The translations under genes were made by a program, and so were the position numbers. Shown here piece after piece: positions 57,558 to 64,000 of a DNA stretch of 64,000 nucleotides (positions within the stretch are counted from its first letter, which is position 1; the number at the start of each line of letters is the position of its first letter). The DNA is from Micromonospora trifolii (GTDB lineage: Bacteria; Actinomycetota; Actinomycetes; Mycobacteriales; Micromonosporaceae). Below the pieces are notes generated by a model. It ran no database searches. It was given only the letters and a program-made list of their open reading frames with translations, and had not been told where the DNA came from. The DNA lies in contig NZ_JAKKFD010000003.1 in the NCBI RefSeq assembly GCF_022229005.1, positions 248,001 to 312,000 of the forward strand, read 5' to 3'.

Positions 57558-58780
57558 CCGGCCATTCTCCCCGCCCGCTCGGCCAGCGCGTCGAGTTCGC
57601 CGAGCAACCGGTCCACCTCGTCGGCCGTGTTGTAGTGGTAGACGCTGGCCCGCACCGCACCGCCGCTGTCGCGAAGACCCATCAGCTCGAAGTACTCGTA
57701 GGCGTAGTAGTCGCCGACGGAGAGGCAGAACCCGGCGGCGCCCAACGCCTCCTGGGTGGCCGCCGGGGACATCCCGGCGACCCGGAACGAGACCGTCGGG
57801 CAGCGCCGCGCCGGCGAGCCGTAGACGGTGATCGCCGGCCGCTGCGCCAGCCCGACGAGCAACCGGTCCAGCAGTGCCTCCTCGTGCGCCTGGGCGGCGG
57901 CCAGCCCGGCCCGCAGCCGGTCCCGCCGGTCCCCGACGGCGTCCGGGTCCAGGCCCGCCAGGTGATCCACCGCAGCGGCCACACCGGCCAGCAGCGGGAA
58001 GCTCGGCGTGCCGTACTCGAACCGGTCCGGCACCGCGTCGGAGGACGGCACCAGCTTCGCCGGGCGCAACGCCGCCCACCGGGCCGGGTCCGCCACCATC
58101 GCCGCCAGGTGCGGGCCAGACCACTTGTACGCGCTGGTGACCAGCACGTCGGCGCCGAGCGAGGCCAGGTCGGTCGGCCCGTGCGGCACCGAGTGCACCC
58201 CGTCGACGTAGACCAACGCGCCCACCGCGTGCGCCGTCTTGGCGATCGCCGACACGTCCGGCATGGTGCCGATGGCGTTGCTGCCGGCCGTCACCGCTAC
58301 CACCCGGGTCCGCTCACCCACCAGGTCCGCGTACTGGGACGCAGGCAGCTCACCGGTGTGCCGGTCGACCTCGGCCCAGCGCACCGTCGCGCCGGCCGCC
58401 TCGGCGGCATGCACCCACGGCCGCACGTTCGCGTCGTGGTCGAGCCGCGAGACCACCACCTCGTCACCCGGGCGCCAGGCCGCGCCGAGCGTGCGGGCCA
58501 GGGTGTACGTCAGCGCGGTCGCGCTCGGGCCGAGCACCACCCCGGCCGGGTCGGCGCCGAGCAGGTCGGCCACCGCCGAGCGCGCCTCGGCCACCAACTC
58601 CAACGATCGTCGACCCGGGACGAAGGCGGCGCTGCGGTTGCCCACCGCCGACCGCATGGCGTCGGTGACCGCGTCGATCACACCGGCCGCGGTCTGGGTG
58701 CCGCCGGCACCGTCGAAGTGGACGAAGCCCTCGGTCAGGGCGGGGTAGGCGGCCCGGGTGCGGGCGATGTCGAACGGCAT
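57554..58780 (-). CDS. Cysteine desulfurase-like PLP enzyme (class V aminotransferase)
   Basis: 408 residues. PLP-binding Lys in VTSAYKWSGPHLAAM (near 220), HDANVRPWVHAAEAAG, VDGVHSVPHGP with the cofactor Asp and His, and a C-terminal substrate domain. This branch (TIGR01976-like) is related to SufS/CsdA, but the Cys-containing loop of true desulfurases is not obvious; FCLSVGDYYAYEYF lies where it would be. It may act on cysteine or another amino acid. ATG 58780; coupled to the small GNAT gene. Confidence 0.88.
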   Translation of the reverse strand: MPFDIARTRAAYPALTEGFVHFDGAGGTQTAAGVIDAVTDAMRSAVGNRSAAFVPGRRSLELVAEARSAVADLLGADPAGVVLGPSATALTYTLARTLGAAWRPGDEVVVSRLDHDANVRPWVHAAEAAGATVRWAEVDRHTGELPASQYADLVGERTRVVAVTAGSNAIGTMPDVSAIAKTAHAVGALVYVDGVHSVPHGPTDLASLGADVLVTSAYKWSGPHLAAMVADPARWAALRPAKLVPSSDAVPDRFEYGTPSFPLLAGVAAAVDHLAGLDPDAVGDRRDRLRAGLAAAQAHEEALLDRLLVGLAQRPAITVYGSPARRCPTVSFRVAGMSPAATQEALGAAGFCLSVGDYYAYEYFELMGLRDSGGAVRASVYHYNTADEVDRLLGELDALAERAGRMAG

Positions 58781-58875
58781 GTCCCGGACCCTAGCCGGTG
58801 CCCCCGTGCCCTTCCCGGCCGCCAGGTGATCACCGTTCGGCGGCAACCTCGCAGATGTCTCGTACTCTTGGCGAG

Positions 58876-59241
58876 GTGACGAACCGACCCGCCACCATGC
58901 CCATCTTCCCCGTCCGCCGCGCCGCCGGTCTCTTCGCCGGTCTGGCGCTCGGCCTCGCCGTGCTCGCCGGGTGCAGCTCCCAGGGCGCCTCCACCGACTG
59001 CGGGCTGGACGCCTGCACTGTCACCTTCGAGCGGGGTGTCGACGCGAGCACCACCATCCTGGGCGTCGAGGCCAAGCTGGTCGGCGCCGAGGGTGACCAG
59101 GTGACCGTCGAGGTCGCCGGTGAGCAGCTCACCCTCACCACCGGCCAGCAGGCCGCCGAGGCCGGGGGCTTCGCTGTCACCCTGGACAGCGTGACCGACC
59201 AACAGGTCAAGATTCGCGTATCGCGCAACCCGGGCAGCTGA
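58876..59241 (+). CDS. Putative lipoprotein
   Basis: 121 residues. A signal sequence (RRAAGLFAGLALGLAVLAGC) ends with lipobox LAGC, so the mature protein is likely lipid-anchored from the Cys. The mature part is about 90 residues, beta-rich, with a Cys pair (CGLDAC) and regular Thr/Val alternation. Function unknown. A TACTCT -10 (58863-58868) ends seven bases before GTG 58876, supporting a leaderless transcript and this start over ATG 58897. Confidence 0.75.
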   Translation: MTNRPATMPIFPVRRAAGLFAGLALGLAVLAGCSSQGASTDCGLDACTVTFERGVDASTTILGVEAKLVGAEGDQVTVEVAGEQLTLTTGQQAAEAGGFAVTLDSVTDQQVKIRVSRNPGS

Positions 59242-59300
59242 CCTGGGCGGGCGGCGGTGGCCGACGTTTGGGAATCTTCAAAATCGGAGATTGTGACGCC

Positions 59301-60122
59301 ATGTCACTCACCCGTAGCGCCGAAGCCACCGCCTCCCGTACGGCGGACAGCCGGTGGCTGGAACTTCTCGCCCGGGCCGGCTTCATCGGCTACGGCATCG
59401 TCCACCTCCTCTTCGCCTGGTTGGCGTTGCAGATCGCGTTCGGCACGTCGTCCGACGACGGCGACCAGTCCGGCGCGCTGCGTACCCTCTCCGCACAGCC
59501 CCTCGGCAAGTTCCTGGTCATCGCCGTCGCGGTCGGCCTGCTCGCGATGGCGATCTGGCAGGCGCTGGAGGCGGCGGTCGGGCACCGCGCCGAGCGCGGC
59601 AAGGAGCGGGTCCTGGAACGGCTCGCCTCGGCCGGCCGTACCGTCGTCTACCTCTACTTCGCCTGGACCGCCTTCAAGGTCTTCTCCGACGCCGGGTCGA
59701 ACAGCGCCGACCAGCAGGAGGCGTTGACCGGCAAGCTGATGACCTCCAGCGGTGGCCGCTGGCTGGTCGGCCTGGCCGGCCTGGTGGTCGCCGCGATCGG
59801 TATCGGCCTGGTGATCTACGGCGCCCGGAAGAAGTTCGAGAAGCACCTCAAGACCGGCGAGATGAGCCCGAAGACCCGTCAGCTCGCCCGCCGGCTGGGC
59901 ATGGCCGGATACATCGCCAAGGGCGTTGCCTACGGCATCGCCGGTCTGCTGGTCATCGTGGCGGCGGTGAACTACGACCCGGAGAAGGCCCGCGGTCTGG
60001 ACGCCGCGCTGCACACCCTGCGTGAGCAGTCTTACGGCATGTTCCTGCTGACCCTTGTCGCCCTCGGCATCGCCGCCTTCGGCGTCTACTGCTTCCTCCA
60101 GTCCCGGTACCGCAAGGTCTGA
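59301..60122 (+). CDS. DUF1206 membrane protein
   Basis: 273 residues with six hydrophobic segments arranged as three repeats of a two-helix unit, each opening like ARAGFIGYGIVHLLFAWLAL, AGRTVVYLYFAWTAF or AGYIAKGVAYGIAGLLV. This triplicated layout is the DUF1206 signature. The family is an uncharacterised inner-membrane group in actinobacteria and proteobacteria. ATG 59301 starts the conserved sequence. MscS follows 17 bases later, so they may share a transcript. Confidence 0.9.
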   Translation: MSLTRSAEATASRTADSRWLELLARAGFIGYGIVHLLFAWLALQIAFGTSSDDGDQSGALRTLSAQPLGKFLVIAVAVGLLAMAIWQALEAAVGHRAERGKERVLERLASAGRTVVYLYFAWTAFKVFSDAGSNSADQQEALTGKLMTSSGGRWLVGLAGLVVAAIGIGLVIYGARKKFEKHLKTGEMSPKTRQLARRLGMAGYIAKGVAYGIAGLLVIVAAVNYDPEKARGLDAALHTLREQSYGMFLLTLVALGIAAFGVYCFLQSRYRKV

Positions 60123-60139
60123 GCTGGTCGATACCACGG

Positions 60140-61393
60140 ATGTCGGGCACTCTTGGGCTTTTGCCCGAAGTGCCCGACGCCTGGTCGAAGGGGAGCACCG
60201 AAGCCGTGCAGAACTATCTTGAAACGGCCGTCGCCGCGCTCGTCGCGGCGGCGGTCGCCCTGTTCCTGGTCGAGGTCGTCCACCGGTTGACCCGGCGGTT
60301 CGGCCGCCGATCACTGCTGTTGACCGAGTTGACCGACCACGCCCACCGCCCGTTCCAGGTCGCCGCAACGGTCCTGGCCGTGCAGTTCGCCGTTCGTTTC
60401 ACCACCGGGTACGCGGTCGGCGAGAGCTGGCGTCGCCTGCTGCTGCACCTGCTCATCCTCGGCGTCATCGCCACCCTCGCCTGGTTGGTCGCCGGTCTGC
60501 TGGTCGTCGTGGAGGACACCGCGCTGGCCCGGTTCCGGGTCGACGTACCGGACAATCGGCACGCCCGGCGGGTCCGAACCCAGGTGGTGATGCTGCGCCG
60601 ACTGACCATCGCGGTGGTCGTCATCCTGGCCGTCGGCGTGATGCTGATGACGTTCCCCAGCGTGCGGGGCATCGGCGCCGGTGTGCTGACCTCGGCCGGG
60701 GTGGTCGGTGTGGTGGCCGCGCTCGCCGCGCAGAGCCTGCTGGGGAACGTCTTCGCCGGCCTCCAACTCCCCTTCAGCGACGCCGTCCGGCTCGACGACG
60801 TGGTCGTCGTCGAGGGGGAGTGGGGTCGCATCGAGGAGCTGACCCTCAGCTACGTCGTGGTCCAGATCTGGGACGACCGCCGGTTGATCCTGCCCACCTC
60901 GTACTTCACCAGCAAGCCGTTCCAGAACTGGACCCGGACGGAGGCGGCGGTGCTCGGCACCGCCGAACTGGACGTCGACTGGGCGGTGCCGGTGCAGACC
61001 ATGCGCGAGGAGCTGCGCCGCCTCGTCGAGGGCACCGAACTGTGGGACGGGCGGGTCTGCGTCCTCCAGGTCACCGGCGCCACCGGCGGGACGGTCCGGT
61101 TGCGCGCGCTGGTCAGCGCCGCCGACGCGGGCAGCCTGTGGGACCTGCGCTGCCTCGTCCGGGAGCACCTGGTCGCCTGGATCCGGGACAACCGCCCGAC
61201 AGCGATGCCCCGGCTGCGCACCGAGCTGGGCGACTCCAACAGCAACCTGTCCTGGCAGTGGGTGCAGCCGAGGCGGCCGGCCCGCCGCCCGTCCGACACC
61301 GAGGCGCCCGACGACGCCCGTGTCTTCGGCGGCAGCGACGACGGCGACGCCCGCAGCGAAGCCTTCGTAGGCCCCGAGGAAACCCGCCCCTAA
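60140..61393 (+). CDS. MscS-family mechanosensitive ion channel
   Basis: 417 residues with about four membrane helices. GVVGVVAALAAQSLLGNVFAGLQLPFSDAVRLDDVVVVEG in outline is the TM3-to-beta-domain segment characteristic of MscS, with the conserved Ala/Gly-rich pore helix and the Gly-Asn turn. A short hydrophilic tail ends the protein (GGSDDGDARSEAF). It should open under membrane tension to release osmolytes. ATG 60140 follows DUF1206 closely. Confidence 0.93.
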   Translation: MSGTLGLLPEVPDAWSKGSTEAVQNYLETAVAALVAAAVALFLVEVVHRLTRRFGRRSLLLTELTDHAHRPFQVAATVLAVQFAVRFTTGYAVGESWRRLLLHLLILGVIATLAWLVAGLLVVVEDTALARFRVDVPDNRHARRVRTQVVMLRRLTIAVVVILAVGVMLMTFPSVRGIGAGVLTSAGVVGVVAALAAQSLLGNVFAGLQLPFSDAVRLDDVVVVEGEWGRIEELTLSYVVVQIWDDRRLILPTSYFTSKPFQNWTRTEAAVLGTAELDVDWAVPVQTMREELRRLVEGTELWDGRVCVLQVTGATGGTVRLRALVSAADAGSLWDLRCLVREHLVAWIRDNRPTAMPRLRTELGDSNSNLSWQWVQPRRPARRPSDTEAPDDARVFGGSDDGDARSEAFVGPEETRP

Positions 61394-61425
61394 AAGGAAC
61401 CGCCCGCCCCGCCCCGCCCCGCCCC

Positions 61426-61505
61426 GCAAGATCGTGCAACGTCCTGGTTGTAGTGGCCTCCATCCCCATCAAGGCCACTACAACCAGGATCGAGCGCGAT
61501 CTTGC
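61426..61505. repeat. Long palindrome (intergenic repeat)
   Basis: The left arm 61426-61459 and the right arm 61471-61505 are mirror images over about 34 bases with roughly five mismatches; GGCCACTACAACCAGGA is a perfect block within the right arm. Starts GCAAGATCG. It lies after the mscS gene and before another repeat. Confidence 0.75.
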
Positions 61506-61520
61506 GCGGCAGCCCCCGAC

Positions 61521-61575
61521 GATCATGGACTTGACTGGTGAGTGCGCCCGGTTTGTCTCCGCCAACCTCATGATC
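61521..61575. repeat. Imperfect palindrome sharing words with other repeats
   Basis: GATCATG (61521-61527) mirrors CATGATC (61569-61575). The sequence CGATCATGGACTTG (61520-61533) is identical to the minus-strand right arm of the repeat at 37154-37228, so the two elements are related. Confidence 0.6.
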
Positions 61576-61735
61576 ACCGCTGCGGGTGAGGCCGGGGGTT
61601 GGTCGGGAGGTTTGGTCGGGCTTGGGTTGGGGATGTGCTGCCGGACGTCTCTGGCGTGATCGCGGCGGCTGGCCGCGCATTGGCGGCGCGGCGTCCGGAC
61701 AACGGGGACGGTGAGCTGCCTGGCGCGCTTTAGGA

Positions 61736-61764
61736 TTGACGAGCGGCGACTTCGGGCATACAGC
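61736..61764 (+). promoter_or_regulatory. Possible promoter of the holin-like operon
   Basis: TTGACG (61736-61741), 17 bases, TACAGC (61759-61764). The -35 is good, the -10 weak. AAAGGAGG follows seven bases before the ATG at 61790. Confidence 0.35.
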
Positions 61765-61789
61765 GCGGTGATGAGGAAAGGAGGACAGC

Positions 61790-62224
61790 ATGGCTGACGT
61801 GGCGAAAGCCCGCACATCCCAGAACGGGAGCGAGCCCTCCACCGCCGAGTTGGTGCAGCGGGCCACCGAGCAGATCTCCCGCCTCGTGCGGGACGAACTG
61901 ACGCTGGCCCGAGCGGAGTTGACCCAGAAGGGTAAGCACGCGGGCATCGGGATCGGCCTGTTCGGCGGCGGTGGCGCGCTCGCGTTCTTCGGTCTGGGTG
62001 CGCTGGTCGCCACGGCGATCCTGCTGCTCGACCTGGTGTTGCCCGCCTGGGCCGCGGCGCTGATCGTGGCGGTGGCCTGTTTCCTGGTGGCCGGCATCCT
62101 CGCCCTGGTGGGCAAGAAGCAGGTCAGCCGTGCCGTCCCGCCGGTGCCGGCGGCCACGGTCCGTAGCCTCCGGGCCGACATGGACACCGTCACCGCCGCG
62201 GTGAAGGACAGGGGGCGGCAATGA
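61790..62224 (+). CDS. Phage_holin_3_6-type membrane protein
   Basis: 144 residues. A helical, amphipathic N-terminal 45 (TAELVQRATEQISRLVRDELTLARAEL) leads to two membrane helices (GIGLFGGGGALAFFGLGALV and WAAALIVAVACFLVAGILALV). Despite the name, this family is a normal chromosomal gene in actinobacteria, usually beside DUF3618 and DUF4235 as here. It probably works at the envelope. ATG 61790 has AAAGGAGG; its TGA overlaps the next ATG. Confidence 0.9.
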   Translation: MADVAKARTSQNGSEPSTAELVQRATEQISRLVRDELTLARAELTQKGKHAGIGIGLFGGGGALAFFGLGALVATAILLLDLVLPAWAAALIVAVACFLVAGILALVGKKQVSRAVPPVPAATVRSLRADMDTVTAAVKDRGRQ

Positions 62225-62595
62225 CCGGTAACGGGACCGGCGACACGGAGGCCCTCCGCGAGGAGATCCGTCGCACCCGGGTCGAGTTGGGCGAGACGAT
62301 GGAGGCGTTGGCCGCCAAGGCCGACGTCAAGGCGCGTCTCAAGGAGTCCGCCGAGCAGGCCAAGGAGCGGATGCGGGAGCAGGCGGCGCAGACCGTCGCC
62401 CGGGTCCGTGGGCAGGCCGCGCGTGGCGCCGGTATGGCGCGGGCGCAGGCGTACGAAAAAGGCGAGATGGTACGCGCACAGGCGTACGACAAGGGCGAGT
62501 TGGTGCGCCGCAACCCGGTGCCGTGGGCGGCCATCGCGGCCGGTGCGGTGGCCACAGTGGTGGTGCTGATGATCGTGCGGGGGAGGCGTAGGTGA
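62221..62595 (+). CDS. DUF3618 membrane-anchored protein
   Basis: 124 residues. REEIRRTRVELGETMEALAAKADVKARLKE is the DUF3618 block; a long charged helix with a repeated MARAQAYEKGE / VRAQAYDKGE word follows, then one C-terminal transmembrane helix (WAAIAAGAVATVVVLMIV) and RGRRR. The middle looks like a coiled coil. It overlaps the neighbours by ATGA and GTGA, so the three genes are co-translated. Confidence 0.9.
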   Translation: MTGNGTGDTEALREEIRRTRVELGETMEALAAKADVKARLKESAEQAKERMREQAAQTVARVRGQAARGAGMARAQAYEKGEMVRAQAYDKGELVRRNPVPWAAIAAGAVATVVVLMIVRGRRR

Positions 62596-62864
62596 GTAAG
62601 AGCATCGGCAGGGTCGCGTACCGGCCGGTCGGCGTGTTGTTGGGTATCGCCGCTGGCACGGTGGCCGGGGCGATCTTCCGGCAGGTCTGGAAGGTCACCG
62701 CGGGCGACGGCGAGGCGCCCAACGCGACCGACGAGGATCGCGGCTGGGGCGAGATCCTGGCCGCCGCGGCGTTGCAGGGCGCCATCTTCGCGGTCGTCCG
62801 GGCCGCCGTGGACCGGGGCGGCGCGGTCGGCGTACGCCGGATGACCGGCAGCTGGCCGGACTGA
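62592..62864 (+). CDS. DUF4235 membrane protein
   Basis: 90 residues. VLLGIAAGTVAGAIFRQVWKV is the first hydrophobic helix of DUF4235, and GWGEILAAAALQGAIFAVVRAAVDRGG the second. Function unknown. GTG 62592 overlaps the DUF3618 stop. A strong intrinsic terminator follows 16 bases after the stop. Confidence 0.9.
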   Translation: MSKSIGRVAYRPVGVLLGIAAGTVAGAIFRQVWKVTAGDGEAPNATDEDRGWGEILAAAALQGAIFAVVRAAVDRGGAVGVRRMTGSWPD

Positions 62865-62880
62865 CCTGGCAGCGACCTCA

Positions 62881-62916
62881 GCCCCCTTCCCGCATCGATG
62901 GGAAGGGGGCTTTCGC
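62881..62916 (+). terminator. Intrinsic terminator of the holin-like operon
   Basis: GCCCCCTTCCC (62881-62891), eight-base loop, perfect mirror (62900-62910), then TTTCGC. Confidence 0.88.
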
Positions 62917-63152
62917 ATGGCATCGCACGCCGCCCAGCGCACCTGAGGCATCCGTCAGGTCACATGTCGGAGAAATTCGTCGGAGAGGTCGTGACAGACT
63001 TTTTACCTCCGTGATTTGCTGGTCCCCGCTGTTGCGAGATGGCGTGGGTTGAGAGAAGTCTCCTTCGTGGGGCCGCCTCAGGCGCCGCTGCTCAAAAACG
63101 GCCAATCGGCCGGACGGCGTGCACGGCCGCCAGTTTTTAGAGGGAGATACAC
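62917..63152 (+). other. Long leader region of the cold-shock gene
   Basis: 236 bases without a gene before the csp ATG. It should contain the promoter; GTGACA at 62990 and the AT-rich run 62996-63018 are candidates. The last part folds into a hairpin (63094-63138). A long structured 5' leader is typical of cold-shock mRNAs. Confidence 0.55.
63094..63138 (+). promoter_or_regulatory. Leader hairpin ending just before the csp ribosome site
   Basis: AAAAACGGC (63094-63102) pairs with GCC-A-GTTTTT (63129-63138), and CGGCCG (63107-63112) with CGGCCG (63124-63129) inside. The 3' side ends in TTTTT two bases before the Shine-Dalgarno AGGGAG at 63141. It may be an attenuator, a stability stem or a temperature switch. 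Confidence 0.5.
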
Positions 63153-63356
63153 ATGGCTCAGGGAACCGTGAAGTGGTTCAACGCTGACAAGGGCTTCGGC
63201 TTCATCACCGTCGATGGTGGGGGTGCTGACGTGTTCGTCCACTTCTCGGCCATCCAGACCAGCGGCTACCGCTCGCTGGAGGAGAACCAGCGGGTGGAGT
63301 TCGAGATTGCTCAGGGTCAGAAGGGCCCGCAGGCTGAGCAGGTCCGTCCCATCTGA
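63153..63356 (+). CDS. CspA-family cold-shock protein
   Basis: 67 residues, one OB-fold cold-shock domain. RNP1 KGFGFITV and RNP2 VFVHFSAI are both present, as is the start [14 protein letters not shown]. These proteins bind single-stranded RNA and melt structures; in actinobacteria many are expressed constitutively. ATG 63153 has AGGGAG. It is followed by a strong terminator, so it is monocistronic. Confidence 0.96.
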   Translation: MAQGTVKWFNADKGFGFITVDGGGADVFVHFSAIQTSGYRSLEENQRVEFEIAQGQKGPQAEQVRPI

Positions 63357-63411
63357 GTAGGACGGCCGGCCCCCGCCGGCCAGTGGGACGATCCGGCTCA
63401 AGGGTCGTGGT

Positions 63412-63446
63412 AAAGCCCCGCATCCCGGTTGGGATGCGGGGCTTTC
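63412..63446. terminator. Intrinsic terminator after csp, usable both ways
   Basis: AAAGCCCCGCATCCC (63412-63426), loop GGTT, perfect mirror to 63445. Stem ends in AAA/TTT on each side, so it can act for csp and for the convergent small membrane gene. Confidence 0.9.
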
Positions 63447-63477
63447 GCCTGCTCAGGCTCCCCGGCGGAGCGACGGG

Positions 63478-63669
63478 TCAGCGTCGACGCGAGCGCAGGC
63501 CGAGCCAGAGCACCACCAGCCCGGCGAGCGTCACCAGCGGGCCGATGACCGCCCAGATCTTCTCGTCGGTCATCACGCTGCCGCTGATGTAGCCGAGGCC
63601 CTGGACCGTCCACACCGCACCGATCACCACGGCCAGCAGGCCGAGGGTGAGCGGAAGCCAGCCCCTCAT
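63478..63669 (-). CDS. Small two-helix membrane protein (63 aa)
   Basis: 63 residues with two hydrophobic segments (LPLTLGLLAVVIGAVWTVQGLG and IWAVIGPLVTLAGLVVLWLG) and a basic tail RSRRR. The motif TVQGLGYISGSVM between them recurs in similar actinobacterial proteins I have seen, all of unknown function. ATG 63669 has GAGAGGGG upstream. Confidence 0.78.
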   Translation of the reverse strand: MRGWLPLTLGLLAVVIGAVWTVQGLGYISGSVMTDEKIWAVIGPLVTLAGLVVLWLGLRSRRR

Positions 63670-63757
63670 CGTGTCCCCTCTCCGGCGCCCGGGGCGGCGC
63701 ACCGCCGTCCAGCATCGCCGGCCGGGCGGCGCGGCGCGAGCACCCCGGGCGCGCGGG

Positions 63758-64000
63758 TCACCACCGGTCGTGCACCTGCGGGCGGATCAGCTCGTCGTAG
63801 GTCTCGCGGACGGCTGCCAACTGCTCGTCGGTGAGCGGGGACAGGGCCGCCGCGGCGGCGTTGCGTCGGGCCTGGTCAGCGTCGCGGGCGCCGGGGATGA
63901 CCACTGTGACGCCCGCCTGGTCCAACACCCAGCGCAGCGCGAACTGCGCCATCGTGCGGTCCGCGTCGACAAGCGGGGCCAGCCGGCGTACGGCGGCCAG
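63758..64000 (-). CDS. Aldo/keto reductase, C-terminal part
   Basis: The gene continues beyond the window end; 80 C-terminal residues are visible. AQFALRWVLDQAGVTVVIPGARDADQARRNAAAA holds the NADPH-binding region of the AKR barrel, and LSPLTDEQLAAVRETYDELI the C-terminal helix. Cytoplasmic NADPH-dependent reductase or dehydrogenase of the YajO/PdxI-like type; substrate unknown. Confidence 0.85.
   Translation of the reverse strand: MAAVRRLAPLVDADRTMAQFALRWVLDQAGVTVVIPGARDADQARRNAAAAALSPLTDEQLAAVRETYDELIRPQVHDRW

Larger units (their letters stand above)
61394..61789. other. 396-bp intergenic region with two palindromic repeats
   Basis: It opens with a G/C-rich microsatellite (repeating CCCGC, about 61402-61427), then a long hairpin (61426-61505) and a second imperfect one (61521-61575). 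61580-61720 shows nothing recognisable. The last 60 bases should hold the promoter of the holin-like operon. No convincing ORF was found. Confidence 0.7.

Noticed and set aside
61402..61427. CCCGC microsatellite; similar run at 37134-37153
   Set aside because: Low-complexity GC tracts are expected in this genome. They lie beside the palindromic repeats but show no further structure.
61790..62224. Prophage remnant, suggested by a phage-holin-family protein
   Set aside because: The family is a normal chromosomal member of an actinobacterial three-gene operon with DUF3618 and DUF4235; no other phage genes are nearby.
1..64000. CRISPR arrays, tRNA or rRNA genes, insertion sequences
   Set aside because: No regularly spaced repeats, no cloverleaf-type intergenic sequences and no transposase-like frames were seen.

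Overview
The window is chromosomal DNA of a very GC-rich actinomycete, most likely a Micromonospora-type member of the Micromonosporaceae. This rests on the extreme G/C bias at third codon positions, many GTG starts, several apparently leaderless genes, a DUF397/XRE pair, an F420-dependent oxidoreductase, a polyprenol-phosphate mannose synthase, a SigB/F/G-type sigma factor, and many actinobacterial small membrane proteins and DUFs. I see no rRNA, tRNA, CRISPR array, insertion sequence or prophage.

Layout. 0-4.2 kb: end of a PP2C phosphatase gene, the helicase HrpB, and a DUF397/XRE regulator pair. 4.3-8.1 kb: a GPP34 (GOLPH3-like) protein, an APC permease coupled to a GNAT enzyme, and a SigB/F/G-type sigma factor. 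8.4-16 kb: an acetoacetate-decarboxylase-like protein without lysine, a phospholipase D-like enzyme, a pirin/MarR unit, a FusB-like zinc protein divergent from a TetR regulator, and a general stress protein. 16-27 kb: a GH15 trehalase-like enzyme, a secreted multidomain sugar dehydrogenase, a phosphoesterase, DUF3072, a renalase-like flavoprotein, a cation/proton antiporter, a HAD phosphatase and a SpoIIE-type phosphatase/kinase. 27-34 kb: an envelope and stress block (TM-helix channel, DUF2795, SRPBCC, BrkB, ChaB). 34-39.6 kb: aldehyde dehydrogenase, a phytoene-desaturase-like oxidoreductase, Dpm1-type mannosyltransferase, and an SDR/SRPBCC pair.

39.8-48.5 kb is the most striking region. It is one tight operon carrying heptose-nucleotide genes (GmhB fused to a GT9 glycosyltransferase, GmhA, an HldE-type kinase/adenylyltransferase), three further glycosyltransferases, an SDR and a type IB topoisomerase, in an organism that should have no LPS. 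48.6-64 kb holds an AraC regulator, a TetR/DHA2-efflux pair with a large palindromic operator, RecQ, an F420-dependent oxidoreductase, a NagZ-like glucosaminidase, a cysteine-desulfurase-like enzyme, DUF1206, an MscS channel, a holin-like/DUF3618/DUF4235 operon, a cold-shock protein and the end of an aldo/keto reductase gene.

Two themes link the genes. First, several stress-type genes have promoters of the GTTT-N15/16-GGGTA class recognised by SigB/SigF-type sigma factors. The window also encodes a sigma factor of that class and a SpoIIE/anti-sigma-like protein, so a local general-stress regulon is plausible. Second, several intergenic regions contain long imperfect palindromes that share words and look like a REP-like family. 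Two pairs of neighbouring genes have short tandem duplications lying exactly over stop codons. Function calls come from family motifs read by eye; starts were chosen from Shine-Dalgarno spacing, overlaps or -10 position and are uncertain where stated.
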